26,095 bases of DNA from an uncultured Bacilli bacterium (GCA_910578855.1 CAJTRV010000019.1:1-26095); one strand, 5' to 3'; counted from the stretch's first letter, positions 1 through 7,574 are shown. The notes: generated by a model not told the origin, from the sequence alone. A program made the numbers and translations.

Positions 1-102
1 AAAGCGAATTAGAAGCAAATAAATGATCAACTAATCACTTATATTATGGAAACTACGAAACTTACGATAATCTATATTATGTTAACTTCTTGATAAAGGA
101 AA

Positions 103-261
103 CTAGAACGCTTTGTTAGTAACAACCATTCCATTTAAACTATCATATAAATAACTTTTGCTTTTATCGATAACAATTTTATTGTGTTCGTCATACTGAA
201 ATTTTTTTGTAATATCAACAAATAAATAATTAGCAAATAAATATTGAGTAAGTTTAAATAA
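103..261 (-). pseudogene. out-of-frame C-terminal tail of the adjacent membrane protein
   Basis: Seen in sequence: one frame over from the end of the membrane gene at 135-611, this stretch is open for 52 codons. It reads as ordinary soluble protein (…DITKKFQYDEHNKIVIDK…, ending VVTNKAF and TAG at 103-105). The frame actually used by the upstream gene degenerates there into a short Ile/Lys/Met-rich tail. Restoring one T in the run at 256-258 (minus strand) would join the two parts into one protein of about 168 residues. Inference: this is the true C-terminus, cut off by a one-base deletion or a base-calling error. Confidence 0.55.
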
Positions 262-611
262 TTAATATAAATAGTAACTAGGGCTCCAATATTACATATA
301 AGATTAAAGATATAGTATTTTTTTGCCTTTTTATTCATTTTTGCTTTACTTAAATAGAAATATCCAAGATAAAATAGTAAAAGTGAAAAAATAGCGATAA
401 TGATATTTCCAATATAATCATTTCTATTAAAGTTTAAAAAACGAATATCGATGTTATAATATATAAAAATTGATAAATCAGCGATATAAAAATAAAACTT
501 TAAAAAAAGCGCTACTATAGTAACTGACATCGTTAAAAGCGCAGTGATATTTCCCCCATTTTCAATAATGTTTCGAATTATCTTATTGTTTTCATCCTTT
601 ATTGTTTCCAT
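135..611 (-). CDS. small multi-pass membrane protein, probably frameshifted near its end
   Basis: The protein is unrecognised. It is 158 residues with a short charged N-terminus (METIKDENNKIIRN) followed by several hydrophobic segments, roughly residues 20-45, 66-87, 101-115 and 117-135, so it should sit in the membrane with three or four spans. The start is the ATG at 609-611, preceded by an AGAAGGGGG ribosome site at good distance, with a sigma-A promoter at 660-688. The last 25 or so residues look unlike a real C-terminus. Another frame continues sensibly to 103 (separate entry), so the present stop probably results from a -1 slip at the T run 256-258. No function can be assigned from sequence, and there is no operon partner downstream within the window. 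Confidence 0.6.
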   Translation of the reverse strand: METIKDENNKIIRNIIENGGNITALLTMSVTIVALFLKFYFYIADLSIFIYYNIDIRFLNFNRNDYIGNIIIAIFSLLLFYLGYFYLSKAKMNKKAKKYYIFNLICNIGALVTIYINYLNLLNIYLLIIYLLILQKNFSMTNTIKLLSIKAKVIYMIV

Positions 612-659
612 AACGTATTTCCCCCTTCTCTTCTATCCGACAATTGTACTTGCTTTCAT

Positions 660-688
660 ATTATAACATTTAAATTATTATTTGCCAA
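660..688 (-). promoter_or_regulatory. sigma-A promoter of the membrane protein gene
   Basis: Minus strand: -35 TTGGCA (683-688), 17-base spacer, -10 TATAAT (660-665). It lies about 50 bases upstream of the ATG at 611, with a G-rich ribosome site in between. Confidence 0.65.
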
Positions 689-739
689 TATTTTACAAGT
701 TTACCAAAAATAAAAATGAAAAAGATGGTTATAATAATC

Positions 740-1369
740 TTATCGCCGCTTGGTTTTTACATATCTGTTTTCTAAATAAGCTAATAATCTATAATCATAT
801 CTAAAGATAGGGTCAACATTTTCATGTAATATATATCCGTGATCAATTAATCGTATCTCCCCTGCTTTCAAATTTTCAATAAAACAATTATCAATTCCTA
901 ACATTTTTAATCCTGCAGCAGAAGCCTCGTTAAAAGGATGTACAAAATCTTTGGGAACAATTCCGAAATTATTCATTTTAATATCATACCAAATATGATG
1001 TGTATCTCTGATGTTATTATATATTTCTTGTGCTTCATTGATCTTTTTCGCCGGAGAAAGATATAAGGATACCATCATTTCAAAGTTTTCGTCAGGATAA
1101 CGTATTATGCATAATATCGCATTGGAAAATTTCGGATTTGGTTTTACTTCATATTCATCCATTTTTCCAATTGTTAATACATAGTCTCCAACTCTGATAG
1201 CGTAAGCGCGGTGACCTGGTTTTAAATATGAAATCTCATTACTATTTGTTAATATTTTTAAATCATTTACTAATGCATAAATCATATCATGATACAATTT
1301 TATATTCCGCCTTGAAACATTAGTATCTGACATTGCACATTTAATCACATATTCTAATCTATAATTCAT
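740..1369 (-). CDS. degenerate protein-kinase-like protein
   Basis: 209 residues; no close family recognised. The sequence carries the core of a kinase catalytic loop, D129-x-K131-x-x-N134 in YDIKMNNFG, followed about 40 residues later by LIDHG (D176), which matches the Mg-binding DFG position. A beta-rich N-terminal stretch (residues 50-72, AYAIRVGDYVLTIGK) could be the small lobe with K69 as the nucleotide lysine, but there is no clear glycine-rich loop. At 209 residues it is much shorter than a normal kinase domain, and the part after the Mg site is minimal. It could be an atypical kinase, an aminoglycoside-phosphotransferase relative or a pseudokinase. It has its own promoter (1405-1433) and the ATG at 1367-1369. 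A second, more complete kinase-like gene lies at 15713-16612. Confidence 0.55.
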   Translation of the reverse strand: MNYRLEYVIKCAMSDTNVSRRNIKLYHDMIYALVNDLKILTNSNEISYLKPGHRAYAIRVGDYVLTIGKMDEYEVKPNPKFSNAILCIIRYPDENFEMMVSLYLSPAKKINEAQEIYNNIRDTHHIWYDIKMNNFGIVPKDFVHPFNEASAAGLKMLGIDNCFIENLKAGEIRLIDHGYILHENVDPIFRYDYRLLAYLENRYVKTKRR

Positions 1370-1404
1370 AAATCATTCACTTCTTTCCCGCTTGAATACA
1401 TAAT

Positions 1405-1433
1405 ATTATAATGAATTAGTCTAGAAAAAACAA
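1405..1433 (-). promoter_or_regulatory. sigma-A-like promoter of the kinase-like gene
   Basis: Minus strand: -35 TTGTTT (1428-1433), 17-base spacer, -10 TATAAT (1405-1410). The distance to the ATG at 1369 is about 35 bases. Confidence 0.5.
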
Positions 1434-1464
1434 GCAAAAATGATAACAATTTCTACTTCTTAAT

Positions 1465-1494
1465 TGAATAATAACAGTTGAATGGTTCATACTA
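1465..1494 (+). promoter_or_regulatory. sigma-G/sigma-F-like forespore promoter
   Basis: Seen: TGAATA (1465-1470), a 17-base spacer, then CATACTA (1488-1494). Known: these two hexamer-like boxes are close to the forespore sigma-G consensus that drives small acid-soluble spore protein genes in Bacilli. The predicted start of transcription near 1501 leaves only a very short leader before the GGGTGA ribosome site and the ATG at 1511. That is tight and slightly weakens the call. No good sigma-A pair is visible at this place. Confidence 0.5.
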
Positions 1495-1510
1495 TAAATG
1501 GGTGATTATA

Positions 1511-1657
1511 ATGGCAAAAAACAAGAATAATAATGCAAAAGCAAAAAATAACAATAAAGTTACAAATGCTAATGCTAACAATGTTAACGATAATATTGGA
1601 TTTGACAATGAAAACAATTCAAACAAGTCTAATAATAACGCTAAAAATTGTAAATAA
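1511..1657 (+). CDS. tiny Asn/Lys-rich protein, candidate small acid-soluble spore protein (gamma-like)
   Basis: 48 residues, ATG at 1511 with GGGTGA just upstream, stop TAA at 1655-1657. Composition is extreme: about half Asn, many Lys, no aromatic residue but one Phe, one C-terminal Cys, and no membrane segment. The start (MAKNKNNNAKAK) and the TNANANNV segment followed by GF and acidic residues recall gamma-type SASPs, which have repeated TNAQQV and GTEFASE blocks. The GPR protease site itself is not clearly conserved. The sigma-G-like promoter directly upstream and the strong terminator directly downstream make a compact one-gene unit, typical of ssp genes. The assignment rests mainly on promoter plus composition; an intrinsically disordered RNA- or DNA-binding peptide is the alternative. 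Confidence 0.55.
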   Translation: MAKNKNNNAKAKNNNKVTNANANNVNDNIGFDNENNSNKSNNNAKNCK

Positions 1658-1662
1658 CCCAA

Positions 1663-1690
1663 AAAAGAGATTCTTATCAGAGTCTCTTTT
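1663..1690. terminator. bidirectional terminator between convergent genes
   Basis: Arms AAAAGAGATTC (1663-1673) and GAGTCTCTTTT (1680-1690) pair over 11 bases with one G-U, around a six-base loop. A/T runs flank both sides, so it can end the small gene at 1511 and the minus-strand gene ending at 1677. Confidence 0.75.
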
Positions 1691-2177
1691 GCTTTTGAAA
1701 ATGTTGTTCAGCAATCTTAATATAATGATGTAATAATTGCAAATTTTGTTCTTTCGACTGATTTACATCACTTTCTAGAAAAAAATCTGGCAAGCCATTT
1801 TCATCGACAACAATCGTTACCTGATCAAAATCTTCCCATATATTTAGTAACTTATTGAGAAATGACAATTGATGCTGTTCAAGAATTGAACCATCCTTTG
1901 GTAGATGAATATCTACTCGCCTTTCTTTCGCATATTCATAACTATAGTAATCATAAAACACAAAAATGGCCCCATGCTGCACTAAGTAATTGTCACTTTT
2001 AGTATTTGAAAATATAACCTTCATCAATTCTTCTATTGCATCATAATGACCGCCTGAAACAATTTCTAATATACAATGATCATATAATTTCGTTTTTTGC
2101 AGATAATGACATAACTGGAAAAGTTTTTCCGAAGCTATTAAACCATTATTTAAAATAATATATCCACTAGGGTACAT
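1677..2177 (-). CDS. hypothetical protein, paralogue of the gene at 2242
   Basis: 166 residues, unrecognised. No signal peptide and no membrane segment; it looks soluble and cytoplasmic, with many aromatic and acidic residues. The stop is TGA at 1677-1679 inside the terminator stem. It shares a pattern with its upstream neighbour: a GYI…N start, an H-D-A-I/W-A-I motif near residue 45-50, a Tyr-Asp-Tyr run (FYDYYSYEYA) and a following beta strand ending in LP (VDIHLPKD versus VTIWLPNR), then a Q-x-x-x-L helix. Inference: the two are diverged tandem duplicates. It has its own promoter at 2200-2229. The function is unknown; nothing visible suggests an enzyme active site. Confidence 0.6.
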   Translation of the reverse strand: MYPSGYIILNNGLIASEKLFQLCHYLQKTKLYDHCILEIVSGGHYDAIEELMKVIFSNTKSDNYLVQHGAIFVFYDYYSYEYAKERRVDIHLPKDGSILEQHQLSFLNKLLNIWEDFDQVTIVVDENGLPDFFLESDVNQSKEQNLQLLHHYIKIAEQHFQKQKRL

Positions 2178-2199
2178 TCAATCACATCCAATATTGCCT

Positions 2200-2229
2200 A
2201 TTATAACATATCTTTAATGAAGTATTCAA
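2200..2229 (-). promoter_or_regulatory. sigma-A promoter of the hypothetical gene ending at 1677
   Basis: Minus strand: -35 TTGAAT (2224-2229), 18-base spacer, -10 TATAAT (2200-2205), about 25 bases before the ATG at 2177. Confidence 0.5.
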
Positions 2230-2241
2230 TCTAAAAAAGGT

Positions 2242-2751
2242 TTAGCGCGCTCTTCTTTGTTTGAACCCATCGATAATAGTTTGTAAAATTTGAATGTTTT
2301 TGGTGACACAATTACTTGGATGTACGTTACCACAATTTCGGCGAATTAATTCATTCTCCTTCAGATACAAACTTTTAAACTTCAAATAATGTGGTAGGTC
2401 CTCTTCTAACATGTTAATTTGACGCTTAGAAAAGGTCTCAAGCCGATTTGGTAACCAAATGGTTACATTATTGGTCTTATCTTCAGTAAACCGATTATCA
2501 TAATCATACATCGTAAATAAAAATTCATTATATAAATCAATAATATCAGTCTCACACATCTGATCTGCAACAACTGGATAATAATTTCTAATTAGTTCTA
2601 AGATTGCCCAATCATGTTTTTCACAATAACTAGAAAAAGCTAATGTATCCTCGTCGATTTGATAATAATAAATTGCATCGGCGTTTTTTTGACATTCTTC
2701 TATTGTGAATGGTCGGTTATATCGTATATAACCCTTACATCGCATATTCAT
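2242..2751 (-). CDS. hypothetical protein, paralogue of the gene at 1677
   Basis: 169 residues, unrecognised; soluble, rich in Tyr, Asn and acidic residues. It begins MNMRCKGYIRYN; the second ATG two codons in is an alternative start. There are five Cys (residues 5, 20, 43, 86, about 140), and C140 and C148 flank NVHPSN near the end. It aligns by eye with the gene at 1677-2177 (YDYD followed by VTIWLPN, then a Q-INML helix). It starts 32 bases after the stop of the ZIP transporter gene with no terminator between them, so it may be co-transcribed with it. That does not show a shared function. No domain is recognised. Confidence 0.6.
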   Translation of the reverse strand: MNMRCKGYIRYNRPFTIEECQKNADAIYYYQIDEDTLAFSSYCEKHDWAILELIRNYYPVVADQMCETDIIDLYNEFLFTMYDYDNRFTEDKTNNVTIWLPNRLETFSKRQINMLEEDLPHYLKFKSLYLKENELIRRNCGNVHPSNCVTKNIQILQTIIDGFKQRRAR

Positions 2752-2783
2752 GTTTATCCCACTTTTCTAATACATACTACACT

Positions 2784-3539
2784 TTAGAAAATAAAATGTG
2801 ACACTATCATTATAATACATCCGGCCAAAAATGCCAAGGTACTAATTCGTTTGTTTTGATATTTTAGTGCACCTGGTAGTAATTCATATGAAGCAATATG
2901 AAGCATAATTCCTGCAATCATCGAAAACAGAATTCCCATCATAAAGTCATTGATAAATGGGCTTAGAAACCAAAATGCTAACAGAGCCCCAAAGGGTTCA
3001 GAAATCCCGGAAATAAAGGTATAGAGAAGCGATTTCTTTTTATTTCCAGTTCCATAATAGATGGGAATGGAAATACTAATTCCCTCGGGTATATTATGTA
3101 GAGCGATTGCAATTGCTAGCGAAAATCCAAGGGTTAAATTATCATGTGTCGCCATAAAGGTTGCGATTCCCTCAGGAATATTGTGTAAAATGATGGCAAG
3201 CATCGAGAAAATACCAATGCGGTATAAGCCTTTCCCTTGTTTTTTAAAATCAGTTGGCAACAAATCATCAATCAACATCGATAGAATCAACCCTAAAACA
3301 ATAAAGATCAATCCGATCAAGATTGTCGGAACGAGAAAAAAATGATTGGCTAACAGTTTCATCCCTTCCGGAATTAAATCTGTTAATGAAACAGTAATCA
3401 TCACCCCAGCGGCAAAACATAAGGCCCCATTAATGATATGATCTTTATTGCGAAAGGGAATAAAAATAAGAAAGGTTCCTAGCATCGTCGATAATCCAGC
3501 AATTGTTGTTAATAGAAATCCGTACATTGTGTTAGTCAT
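2784..3539 (-). CDS. zupT: ZIP-family divalent metal transporter (ZupT-like)
   Basis: 251 residues, the usual length for bacterial ZupT (about 257). Seen: around eight hydrophobic segments, DLIPEG at residues 54-59, and the two metal-site signatures HNIPEG at 119-124 and 148-153 that define the ZIP family. Known: ZIP proteins in the cytoplasmic membrane carry zinc, and often iron or manganese, into the cell. The basic loop around residues 97-107 is short, as in the ZupT/GufA subfamily, with no His-rich stretch. The start ATG at 3537-3539 has GGTGAG six to eight bases upstream. It faces the helicase gene divergently; the palindrome at 3587-3607 in the shared upstream region is a candidate metal-regulator operator, unproven. 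Metal specificity cannot be read from sequence. Confidence 0.9.
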   Translation of the reverse strand: MTNTMYGFLLTTIAGLSTMLGTFLIFIPFRNKDHIINGALCFAAGVMITVSLTDLIPEGMKLLANHFFLVPTILIGLIFIVLGLILSMLIDDLLPTDFKKQGKGLYRIGIFSMLAIILHNIPEGIATFMATHDNLTLGFSLAIAIALHNIPEGISISIPIYYGTGNKKKSLLYTFISGISEPFGALLAFWFLSPFINDFMMGILFSMIAGIMLHIASYELLPGALKYQNKRISTLAFLAGCIIMIVSHFIF

Positions 3540-3575
3540 AGTGTCTCACCTATCTTCATTCTATGTAAGAAATTA

Positions 3576-3604
3576 TTGATATAGACATTAAAATATGTTA
3601 TTTT
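3576..3604 (+). promoter_or_regulatory. probable promoter of the helicase-nuclease gene
   Basis: -35 TTGATA (3576-3581), 17-base spacer, -10 TATTTT (3599-3604), about 35 bases before the ATG at 3642. The -10 box is off consensus and falls inside the right arm of the palindrome at 3587-3607. Confidence 0.4.
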
Positions 3605-3607
3605 AAT
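3587..3607. promoter_or_regulatory. perfect 9-3-9 palindrome, possible operator
   Basis: Arms ATTAAAATA (3587-3595) and TATTTTAAT (3599-3607) are exact reverse complements around TGT. The site sits in the region shared by the divergent ZIP transporter and helicase genes and covers the putative -10 of the helicase promoter. It is a plausible dimer-binding operator, but being all A/T outside the centre it could arise by chance in such DNA. Confidence 0.4.
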
Positions 3608-3641
3608 ATTAGCAGTACCCATAATAGGGAGGTATTTTTCA

Positions 3642-6356
3642 ATGAACGTCTATGAAATTTTGATTCTGATTAACGGAAAAGATTGTACCCAAGGAATCAG
3701 TCATTATCGAAAATTAAAAAACGGAAGCTATGCGGTTACCTTTTTTGGCGGAAAACATCGCTATACCTATCGGACACCTAATATCGAAGTATGCCGGTAT
3801 GTAGAGGTAATCCCGGTTTTTGAATATGACTTATATGATGTTCACCAAAAACTTGAAAATGTAAATAAAGCACTTGTTTTTAATCAAACCTATATTAAAG
3901 TCTTTTTTCAGAATCAGACGACGAAGTTATATACAACTAGTGAAATCAAGTGTCGCAGAAAAGATGATGTAACTTATAAAAATAATAATGTATTACGTTA
4001 TTTGCAAGATTTGTCAGAAATTGTAGGTATCAAGGATGACCAACAAGAATCACTCTTAAAAAAGCAGTTTAAAAAAATTAAAACCATTCCCAGAGAGAGT
4101 GTTTTGCATGCTTATCTTCGTCAAAAGAATTCTTTCAAAACCAAACCACTTCCACCCCTACTCTATCCATTTGGGTTTAATAAAAGCCAAGCTCAAGCAG
4201 TCACCGCAGCCTTTCAACATCGTGTTAGTATCATTGAAGGACCTCCTGGAACAGGGAAAACCCAAACCATTTTAAATATCATTGCCAATGCGATTATGAA
4301 TCATAAACATGTAGCTGTTGTCTCGAATAACAATAGTGCTTTGACGAATATTATTGCAAAACTAACCAAGCAGGACATCCAATTTATTGCGGCTTTTCTT
4401 GGAAATAAGGAAAATCAGACCACGTTTATTGCCTCACAACAAAAGCATCTTACCCTACCCCGCTCATGGCAGTTAGAACCAAATACAATGCACGAATTAA
4501 AACGTCAATTAGAACAAATGGAACGTACCCTAGCAAAAGTCTATGATCTAGAAAATAAACAAGCGATTCATCAACAAATTCTTGAAAACGTTGAGACGGA
4601 GTTTCATCACTTCGAACGTTATATGAAACAAGAACAAGTGCCACCGATTTCTCTTACCTTAAGGCGGCATGTGAAAGCGACCAAAATCTTTCCACTGATC
4701 TTTGAAACCACCTTGGTCGATCATGGTTATGTTCAATACACCCCTTTTCGAAAAATTAAGAACTTCTTCCTATACGGGATCTCACCGTTTCATGTCTATA
4801 GTTATTCCAATCAAGTTCTCCGTGATAATCTCAAATATCAATTTTATACACGGCGACTACAAGAACTTAGTGATACGATTGCCCATTGCAAAGTAAAGTT
4901 GGCGCAATATCAAGCCGAGACATTAAAAACAGAGTATCATCGTTTATCAACACAATATTTCCTAGCAGTTCTCTATCAAAAATATGCCCACACGAAACGA
5001 ACCATCTATACAAAAGAAGATATCAGAAAGCATCCGACCGAATTTATGAAACAATATCCCGTAATTCTAAGTTCGACGCATTCTCTTAAATATTGTATGA
5101 ATCAAAACTTTCTCTATGATTATGTCATTGTCGACGAGGCATCCCAAGTCGACTTAGTTACTGGTGCTTTAACGATGTCATGTGCAAAAAATATTGTGAT
5201 TGTCGGGGATGAGAATCAGTTGCCAAGCGTGATTCCCAATGATGTTATAAAACAAACCAATCACATTTTTGAACAATATCATCTGAAAGAAGCATATCGT
5301 TATACAACGGAAACATTACTTTCCTCTTGTAAACAAATATTTTCCGAAGCTCCAGTAACCTTACTAAGAGAACACTATCGTTGTCACCCTAAAATCATTG
5401 ATTTTTGTAATAAAAAGTTTTATCGTGATCAATTGATTATCTTAAATCAAGATGCTAGTAAAGAGGCCATTACCTTATATAAAACAGTTCCTGGGCATCA
5501 CCAACGTGGCCACTACAATCAACGACAAATTGATATTATTACTACGGAAATTCTACCTCGGTGTCAACAATTACCTCTTGATTATGAGATTGGAATTATT
5601 ACCCCTTATCGGTTACAACGGCAATATTTAACGAGGACAATTCCCCATTCTAACATTGAAATTGATACGGTTCATAAATTTCAAGGGCGCGAAAAAGACG
5701 TTATTATTTTATCGACCGTAGCCGATGAAAAGAATCCCTTTGTCGATGATCCACAACTATTAAATGTCGCTGTTTCGCGGGCAATCCATCAATTATATGT
5801 TATCGCTGATGAGAATTTGCTGAAACAAAATCCCAATATTTCAGATCTAGCAGATTATATTGACTATCATAATCTTGGTGTTGTCGATAGTAAAATCTAT
5901 TCTGTGTTCGATCAGTTAGGAACTGCCTATACTGCGTATTTACGAAAGAGACGTTATCGATTTCAAGGGGTATCTCCATCCCCAGCTGAGATTTTAATGT
6001 ATGATATGCTGGTTTCTATTTTAAAGGAATTGAATCTTCATTGTCTTGAAATCAACATGCATACCGAGTTAAAAACCATTCTTCAAAAGAAAGATTTGCT
6101 AACAGAGCGAGAGCGCAAGCTTGTCAATCATGGATCACATCTTGACTTTGTCATCAGTAATAAAGTATCAAAGAAAATTATCCTCACCATCGAGGTCGAT
6201 GGCTTTACCTATCACCAAGATCCCAAGCAACAAGAACGCGATGCTGTTAAGACCACACTTTTATCCAAGTATCAAATTCCCCTTCTTAGATTTAACACTG
6301 TTGGAAGCAATGAACGTGCTAAAGTGATTGCTTATTTGAAACAACACCCAATGTAA
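3642..6356 (+). CDS. SF1 (UPF1/DNA2-like) helicase with C-terminal PD-(D/E)XK nuclease domain
   Basis: 904 residues with a strong GGGAGGT site before the ATG. Helicase motifs in order: Q-motif-like FNKSQAQAV (about 179-187), Walker A EGPPGTGKT (199-207), motif Ia VVSNNNSAL, Walker B VIVDEASQVD (about 493-504), motif III VGDENQLP, motif IV EHYRCHP, motif V TVHKFQGREKD (about 674-684), and motif VI LNVAVSRA (about 706). The last ~110 residues carry LDFVI (about 832) and LTIEVDG (about 847), then a Lys- and Arg-bearing strand LLRF. This D…E-x-D arrangement matches DUF559/DUF2726/Vsr-type endonucleases. Residues 1-165 form a separate unrecognised N-terminal domain. Known: SF1B helicase-nuclease fusions unwind and cut nucleic acid, and several act in phage defence or repair. 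It is a single gene with its own promoter and terminator. Its biological role is open. Confidence 0.85.
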   Translation: MNVYEILILINGKDCTQGISHYRKLKNGSYAVTFFGGKHRYTYRTPNIEVCRYVEVIPVFEYDLYDVHQKLENVNKALVFNQTYIKVFFQNQTTKLYTTSEIKCRRKDDVTYKNNNVLRYLQDLSEIVGIKDDQQESLLKKQFKKIKTIPRESVLHAYLRQKNSFKTKPLPPLLYPFGFNKSQAQAVTAAFQHRVSIIEGPPGTGKTQTILNIIANAIMNHKHVAVVSNNNSALTNIIAKLTKQDIQFIAAFLGNKENQTTFIASQQKHLTLPRSWQLEPNTMHELKRQLEQMERTLAKVYDLENKQAIHQQILENVETEFHHFERYMKQEQVPPISLTLRRHVKATKIFPLIFETTLVDHGYVQYTPFRKIKNFFLYGISPFHVYSYSNQVLRDNLKYQFYTRRLQELSDTIAHCKVKLAQYQAETLKTEYHRLSTQYFLAVLYQKYAHTKRTIYTKEDIRKHPTEFMKQYPVILSSTHSLKYCMNQNFLYDYVIVDEASQVDLVTGALTMSCAKNIVIVGDENQLPSVIPNDVIKQTNHIFEQYHLKEAYRYTTETLLSSCKQIFSEAPVTLLREHYRCHPKIIDFCNKKFYRDQLIILNQDASKEAITLYKTVPGHHQRGHYNQRQIDIITTEILPRCQQLPLDYEIGIITPYRLQRQYLTRTIPHSNIEIDTVHKFQGREKDVIILSTVADEKNPFVDDPQLLNVAVSRAIHQLYVIADENLLKQNPNISDLADYIDYHNLGVVDSKIYSVFDQLGTAYTAYLRKRRYRFQGVSPSPAEILMYDMLVSILKELNLHCLEINMHTELKTILQKKDLLTERERKLVNHGSHLDFVISNKVSKKIILTIEVDGFTYHQDPKQQERDAVKTTLLSKYQIPLLRFNTVGSNERAKVIAYLKQHPM

Positions 6357-6384
6357 AAAAGGTATCCGAAGTTGATACCTTTTT
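6357..6384. terminator. bidirectional terminator between the helicase gene and deoB
   Basis: Arms AAAAGGTATC (6357-6366) and GATACCTTTT around a seven-base loop, with A and T runs on both sides. It serves the plus-strand helicase gene and overlaps the deoB stop codon on the minus strand. Confidence 0.8.
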
Positions 6385-7549
6385 ATGATGAGATCTGTTT
6401 TAAAAGCGAGGAACCAATATCATTATGAGAAACATGGAAATTATCGGCAATAGTGGCGCCAATCGAAGCGAATGTATCTAATTCCGGTAATTCTTTTCCT
6501 TGCTGCATCTGTTTACTATATAACAATACAGGAATTTGTTCACGGGTATGATCGGTTCCCTGGTAAGTTGGATCATTCCCATGATCAGCCGTAATGATCA
6601 AAAGATCATCTGAGCGAAGACCAGCTAAGATATCAGGTAGCTTTTGATCAAATTCAACAATTGCCTTACTATAACCCCAAACATCACGGCGATGACCATA
6701 TTTCGAATCGAAGTCATTTAAATTGGCAAAGCATAACCCTTGAAAATCCATCTGCAATGTATCGATAATTGTTGCTATTCCATCGCTATTATCCTTGGTC
6801 TTGAAACTCTTGGTAATACCACAGTGATTGAAGACATCGCTGATTTTTCCAATCGAAATCACCTCTAATCCCGCATTTTTTAAATGATCTAACACGGTAT
6901 CCTTTGCAGGATCTAAAGCATAATCATGGCGATTACTCGTCCGCACAAACGCTCCAGGCTTCCCAGTATAAGGTCGGGCAATAATCCGCCCGAGTTTCCA
7001 GGTTTCATCTAGGGTAATTTGGCGGGCATACTCACAAATGCGATAAAGCTCTTCTAGGGGAATGACTTCTTCATGGGCGGCAATTTGCAAAACAGAATCA
7101 GCTGATGTATAGACGATTAAGGCACCGGTTTCGAGTTGCTCTGGCCCTAACTGTTCAATAATCTCGGTTCCTGAAGCATTACAATTTCCAATGATCGTTC
7201 GCCCACTAAATGCTTCGATTTTTGTAAGTAGTTCTTCAGGAAAACCAGTTTCTGTGAATGTTTGGAAGGGTTCCTCAGTAATAACACCCATCATTTCTAA
7301 ATGACCCGTTAGAGTGTCTTTCCCATTGCTTACTTCATTTCCCTTAGTATAACAACCAATTGGTTCTTGTTTTCCTTGGCCGATGAGGTGTAAAAATCCT
7401 AATTGATCTAAATGCGGAAGCGAAATCTGGGTCTGTTCCATAATATGACCAAGTGTATTAGCTCCCTCGTCATGAAATGCTTTGGCATCTTTGGCATGGC
7501 CAATTCCTAATGAATCTAGGACAATTAAAAATATACGTTTATAATTCAT
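6383..7549 (-). CDS. deoB: phosphopentomutase
   Basis: 388 residues, matching the family (about 390). It interconverts ribose-1-phosphate or deoxyribose-1-phosphate with the 5-phosphate forms, feeding nucleoside sugar into central metabolism. Alkaline-phosphatase-superfamily signatures are intact: metal-binding LDSLGIG at the N-terminus (D12), NGKDTLTGH with the phospho-threonine T79, NCNASGTEII, SADSVLQIAAHEE, ANLNDFDSKYGHRRD and ITADHGNDPTYQGTDHTRE with the second metal cluster. The start ATG at 7547-7549 follows AAAGGA. It lies 25 bases after xerD as the last gene of corA-xerD-deoB. The xerD-deoB(drm) pair is conserved in Bacillus. No purine nucleoside phosphorylase gene follows here, unlike in Bacillus. 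Confidence 0.97.
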   Translation of the reverse strand: MNYKRIFLIVLDSLGIGHAKDAKAFHDEGANTLGHIMEQTQISLPHLDQLGFLHLIGQGKQEPIGCYTKGNEVSNGKDTLTGHLEMMGVITEEPFQTFTETGFPEELLTKIEAFSGRTIIGNCNASGTEIIEQLGPEQLETGALIVYTSADSVLQIAAHEEVIPLEELYRICEYARQITLDETWKLGRIIARPYTGKPGAFVRTSNRHDYALDPAKDTVLDHLKNAGLEVISIGKISDVFNHCGITKSFKTKDNSDGIATIIDTLQMDFQGLCFANLNDFDSKYGHRRDVWGYSKAIVEFDQKLPDILAGLRSDDLLIITADHGNDPTYQGTDHTREQIPVLLYSKQMQQGKELPELDTFASIGATIADNFHVSHNDIGSSLLKQISS

Positions 7550-7574
7550 GTTATCAATTCCTTTCTTATTACTA

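Noticed and set aside
1..102. Possible end of a gene entering from the left edge
   Set aside because: Only a few open codons (ending near 22) and frequent stops; too little to call.
1533..1733. 66-codon open frame overlapping the small Asn/Lys-rich gene
   Set aside because: Runs through the terminator hairpin and lacks a ribosome site; the frame starting at 1511 has ribosome site, promoter and stop in the right places.
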